DNA of 64,000 nucleotides from Trichomonas vaginalis G3 (Eukaryota; Parabasalia; Trichomonadida; Trichomonadidae). A program made the translations under genes and the position numbers. The DNA lies in contig NC_067206.1 in the NCBI RefSeq assembly GCF_026262505.1, positions 4,182,879 through 4,246,878 on the forward strand, read 5' to 3'. The notes under the pieces are model-generated. The model was not told the DNA's origin. It did no database searches and worked only from the letters and a program-made list of their open reading frames with translations. This document shows, one piece after another, positions 61,753-64,000 of the stretch; the stretch's first letter is position 1, and every line of letters begins with the position of its first letter.

Positions 61753-61863
61753 ATGAACCATTTATTTTTCAAGCTTGACTTCAGATGGCTCAGGTAGCTC
61801 TATAAGGTAAATTGTCTTGTCAAATCCTTCTGGCATTCCGAGTCCTTCCATCCGACATTCCGA

Positions 61864-62090
61864 GTCCTTCCTTCCGACAGGAAAAAAATTTCCTTCCAAC
61901 AGGAAAAAATTTTCCTTCCAACAGGAAAAATTTTTCCAGTTGTCCGTCCGTAAACCATTCAAATTTTCGAAAATTGAGAACTTTTTGGTCGAACTTCAGA
62001 AAAAATTTTTCCTTCCGACAGGAAAATATTTTCCTTCCAACAGGAAAAGTTTTTCCTTCCAACAGAAAAAGTTTTTCCTTCCGACAGGAC
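61864..62090. repeat. Array of TTTTCCTTCCGACAGGAAAA units
   Basis: About seven units of 20-22 bp, in two blocks separated by about 60 bp. Each unit is a small hairpin (TTTTCC with GGAAAA). It lies directly upstream of the MSDVPPTE remnant, the position held by the unrelated 21-bp array in A. Confidence 0.85.
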
Positions 62091-62098
62091 ACAAACGA

Positions 62099-62176
62099 AT
62101 GTCCGACGTACCACCAACCGAGTCCATTCCAAAGCCAGAAGAACCGAAAGCTGCAGCACCACAACAGACTAAGACT
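62099..62176 (+). pseudogene. MSDVPPTE-family gene remnant (Polinton C)
   Basis: About 25 codons of the start of the gene found whole at 23570-24148 (MSDVPPTESIPKPEEPK), with the conserved ACAAACGA before the start. Remnant only. Confidence 0.65.
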
Positions 62177-62191
62177 AAACACTTACATTTT

Positions 62192-63067
62192 TTACGCTTG
62201 ACTTTTTACAATTTGAACTTTGTTTGCGTAGATATGAATTCTGAAAGAAGTATGAGGGTCTTGTATGACTTTGTACTTCTCCCATAGTTCATGTCTGTCA
62301 AACTTACCTGCCATGGACTCTTTCATAAGTTCCATGAAATCGTCTTCGGACAATCCGGGGAAAAGTACAATGTCAGTAAGTATTCTCTTTACATCCTTAC
62401 TTAAACTCTTTGCTGTCTGTACACAAATGACAACTGAGATGTTAAAGTGTCTGAGCTTCTTAAGAATTCGACACATGTCTTGTTCTCTGTTCTTTAACAA
62501 AGGGTGAGAAGCAAAGTCATCTAAGATAAGAAGACATCTATGAGGGTACGTTTTCCAATCGTAAGATTGCAATTTCTTCGAAATGTATTCTATCTCTTTC
62601 TGTTTGTTTCTGAAGTGTTTCTTCTCTAATATTCTCTGCATTTCCTCATTTGGGTCTTTAAACTTCGAATTTATATACTCATTTATAGCATTATACTTCA
62701 AAACTCTTCTTTGGTACTTCTTTATCCAATCTAACAACTCAGAGTCTTTTATACATACTAACTTAGACTTCTTTATAATATCTTTGAACGAATTGACGGT
62801 TTGGTCAAATTGACCAGAAGTACTACAAATAACAACTAACTCATAGAATGGGTTCTTCTCATCTAGTTCTTGTTGTTGTGCAGCCATTTTAAGATAAGTG
62901 AAAGTCTTACCCGACCCAGGTGGTGCAATTAGACCTGTTATACCATTCTGAGCAAATAAGAACTTGTCATGTATGGGTTTTATCTGAGCATTTTCCAACT
63001 TCCTCTTGTTCTTATTTAAAACATTCTCAAATTTTTTGTCAATGTCAGCAAACTTTTTTTCTAACAT
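62192..63067 (-). CDS. A32-type genome-packaging ATPase (Polinton C)
   Basis: 291 residues, whole; start chosen at MLEKKF (63067), matching the A copy, although the frame is open 34 codons further into the divergent neighbour. Walker A APPGSGKT at residues 48-55, Walker B CLLILDDFA near 163, SVVICVQTAKSL near 198. FtsK/HerA-type ATPases of Polintons and large DNA viruses pump the genome into the capsid. Divergent from 63104 by 36 bp, as in A. Confidence 0.87.
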   Translation of the reverse strand: MLEKKFADIDKKFENVLNKNKRKLENAQIKPIHDKFLFAQNGITGLIAPPGSGKTFTYLKMAAQQQELDEKNPFYELVVICSTSGQFDQTVNSFKDIIKKSKLVCIKDSELLDWIKKYQRRVLKYNAINEYINSKFKDPNEEMQRILEKKHFRNKQKEIEYISKKLQSYDWKTYPHRCLLILDDFASHPLLKNREQDMCRILKKLRHFNISVVICVQTAKSLSKDVKRILTDIVLFPGLSEDDFMELMKESMAGKFDRHELWEKYKVIQDPHTSFRIHIYANKVQIVKSQA

Positions 63068-63103
63068 ATTTTTAGAAAAATTAAAATTTTTATCTTTTAG
63101 AAA

Positions 63104-63556
63104 ATGTCTAGCGATTTCGCCATCTATATTCGAGACAAGCTTTTCGACAGCAAAACATCTGTAGACCATAAAATCTTACATAGTGTAAACAAGAAAGGTG
63201 AATTTGTTCTAAAGTTCTGTTTCTGGGAATATGACAAGAACCATAAAACATTAAGCAGAGAAGTCTTAAAATTTGTCAATGACAGACTTGTTGACAGAGA
63301 TGACGCCTCTTGGAGAGATGAAGTCCAACAAAACTTCTTAGAATGCAAAGAAGACACATGCGCTGTTCTTGAAGATGAAATAGAAAACAGAATAGATGAG
63401 CTATTAAAGGACAAAGAACTTTTACATAAATATGGTTCTGAGAAGTTTGACATAACTCCACCAGAAAAGAAGAAGAGAGAAAAGAAAGAAAAGAAAGTAG
63501 AAGAAGAGAAGAAAGAACCTGAACCAGTTCCAGAGAAAAAGAAATTTGACATGTAA
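63104..63556 (+). CDS. Conserved 150-residue Polinton protein with Lys/Glu tail (Polinton C)
   Basis: Whole copy of the gene at 20531-20988. Residues 1-115 look globular (FVLKFCFWEYDKNHKTLSRE), residues 118-150 are a highly charged Lys/Glu/Pro tail ending EKKKFDM. Divergent from the ATPase gene and convergent with 63567. Unknown; may assist packaging, by neighbourhood only. Confidence 0.6.
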   Translation: MSSDFAIYIRDKLFDSKTSVDHKILHSVNKKGEFVLKFCFWEYDKNHKTLSREVLKFVNDRLVDRDDASWRDEVQQNFLECKEDTCAVLEDEIENRIDELLKDKELLHKYGSEKFDITPPEKKKREKKEKKVEEEKKEPEPVPEKKKFDM

Positions 63557-63566
63557 AAATAAAATT

Positions 63567-63992
63567 TTATTTTTTGAACATTTCTGGGTCAATGTCAATG
63601 TTCTCTTCCTCTTTAGGAGTAAACACTGGCTTAGACTCTAAAATCTTTTTACCCAATTTACCTTGAACTTCAACTATCTTAGACTCATAATATTCATAGT
63701 CGTCTGCTTTCTTTGGTTCATAAGGTATAACAAGTTTGTATACTTTGCCTTCTTTAAGGTTTGAGAACCTTCTGTCAAAACTTTCTTTGACTGTTAACAA
63801 ACCTTCTATGTCTAAGTCTTCAAATTTCGCACCATTTTTAGTCACAATAGCAAACTTAACTGGTTCGATGTTCCAAACTTTGCTGAATGAAGACTTTTCA
63901 AAATGGTAGAAGTAAACATTCAAATATGTGAATGGGTCTAGTTCTTCTTTAAGTCCTGACATGTACTTGTTTATTGAGATGAATTTCGTCAT
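63567..63992 (-). CDS. Conserved 141-residue Polinton protein (Polinton C)
   Basis: Whole copy of 20096-20514. Beta-rich with VWNIEPVKFAIVTKNGAKF and YKLVIPYEPKKADDYEYYES; possible OB- or SH3-like small fold, not assigned. Acidic end (EEENIDIDPEMF). The start is 8 bp from the window edge. Confidence 0.6.
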   Translation of the reverse strand: MTKFISINKYMSGLKEELDPFTYLNVYFYHFEKSSFSKVWNIEPVKFAIVTKNGAKFEDLDIEGLLTVKESFDRRFSNLKEGKVYKLVIPYEPKKADDYEYYESKIVEVQGKLGKKILESKPVFTPKEEENIDIDPEMFKK

Positions 63993-64000
63993 CTTTTCTA

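Larger units (their letters stand above)
46770..64000. mobile_element. Polinton C, mosaic, continues past the right edge
   Basis: Left terminal repeat at 46770. The visible 17 kb holds a methyltransferase remnant, a structural/capsid block, then a run of genes in the reverse order of the right half of A (minor capsid, fibre, integrase, MGLFG, small genes, polymerase start), then the 302-residue gene, KilA-N genes, ATPase and two conserved small genes. Broken, very roughly forty breaks, most in 47200-51235. Right end not seen. Confidence 0.85.

Overview
The window looks like nuclear DNA of a trichomonad parasite, most likely Trichomonas vaginalis or a close relative. The reasons are AT-rich intronless genes, TCAYTW-type initiators just before start codons (for example 11988, 41711, 26574-26579 and 37150-37155), UAAA at stop codons, and several large Maverick/Polinton elements packed around a few host genes. 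The species is inferred, not proved.

Layout. 1-1640 is the edge of one Polinton (5' part of its DNA polymerase gene). 1692-1916 is a near-perfect palindrome, followed by a 222-bp direct repeat (2209-2430 and 4469-4690) that brackets a 1.5-kb non-autonomous DNA transposon (2596-4112). Three host genes follow: a kinesin (4724-6307), a DENN-domain protein (6362-7885) and a GT61 glycosyltransferase (8260-9489, minus). Polinton A (10052-34977) has both terminal repeats and a CATTA target duplication, and sits inside an older element with 368-bp inverted arms (9635-10002 and 35320-35687), each arm carrying a tRNA-like segment. Next come a host sugar transporter (35869-37128, minus), a decayed pogo/DDE_1 transposase with a 21-bp minisatellite (37436-39042), and an unusual array of about a dozen different hairpins (39269-40442) lying between copies of a 112-bp repeat. 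Polinton B (41198-46769) is partial. Polinton C begins at 46770 and runs off the right edge.

Polinton contents. Recognised parts are a protein-primed family B polymerase, an RVE-type integrase, an A32-type packaging ATPase, an SF3-helicase-like gene, a candidate double-jelly-roll capsid protein, a large coiled-coil structural protein, a phage-type fibre with a receptor-tip domain, short glycine-rich amphipathic proteins and a D12-class adenine methyltransferase. Accessory genes differ between copies. A carries a GC-richer block with an HNH-type protein (23104-26708). C carries two KilA-N proteins, one with a GIY-YIG-like tail. All copies are broken: very roughly thirty breaks in A, seven in B, and forty in the visible part of C, most of those in one block.

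Gene order in C from 51236 onward is the reverse of the right half of A, with a structural/capsid block placed ahead of it, so C is a mosaic. Non-coding parts are also rich: palindromic GATC iterons around one gene, two unrelated repeat arrays at the same locus in A and C, very short bidirectional promoters, and terminal repeats whose hairpins keep their pairing while changing sequence.
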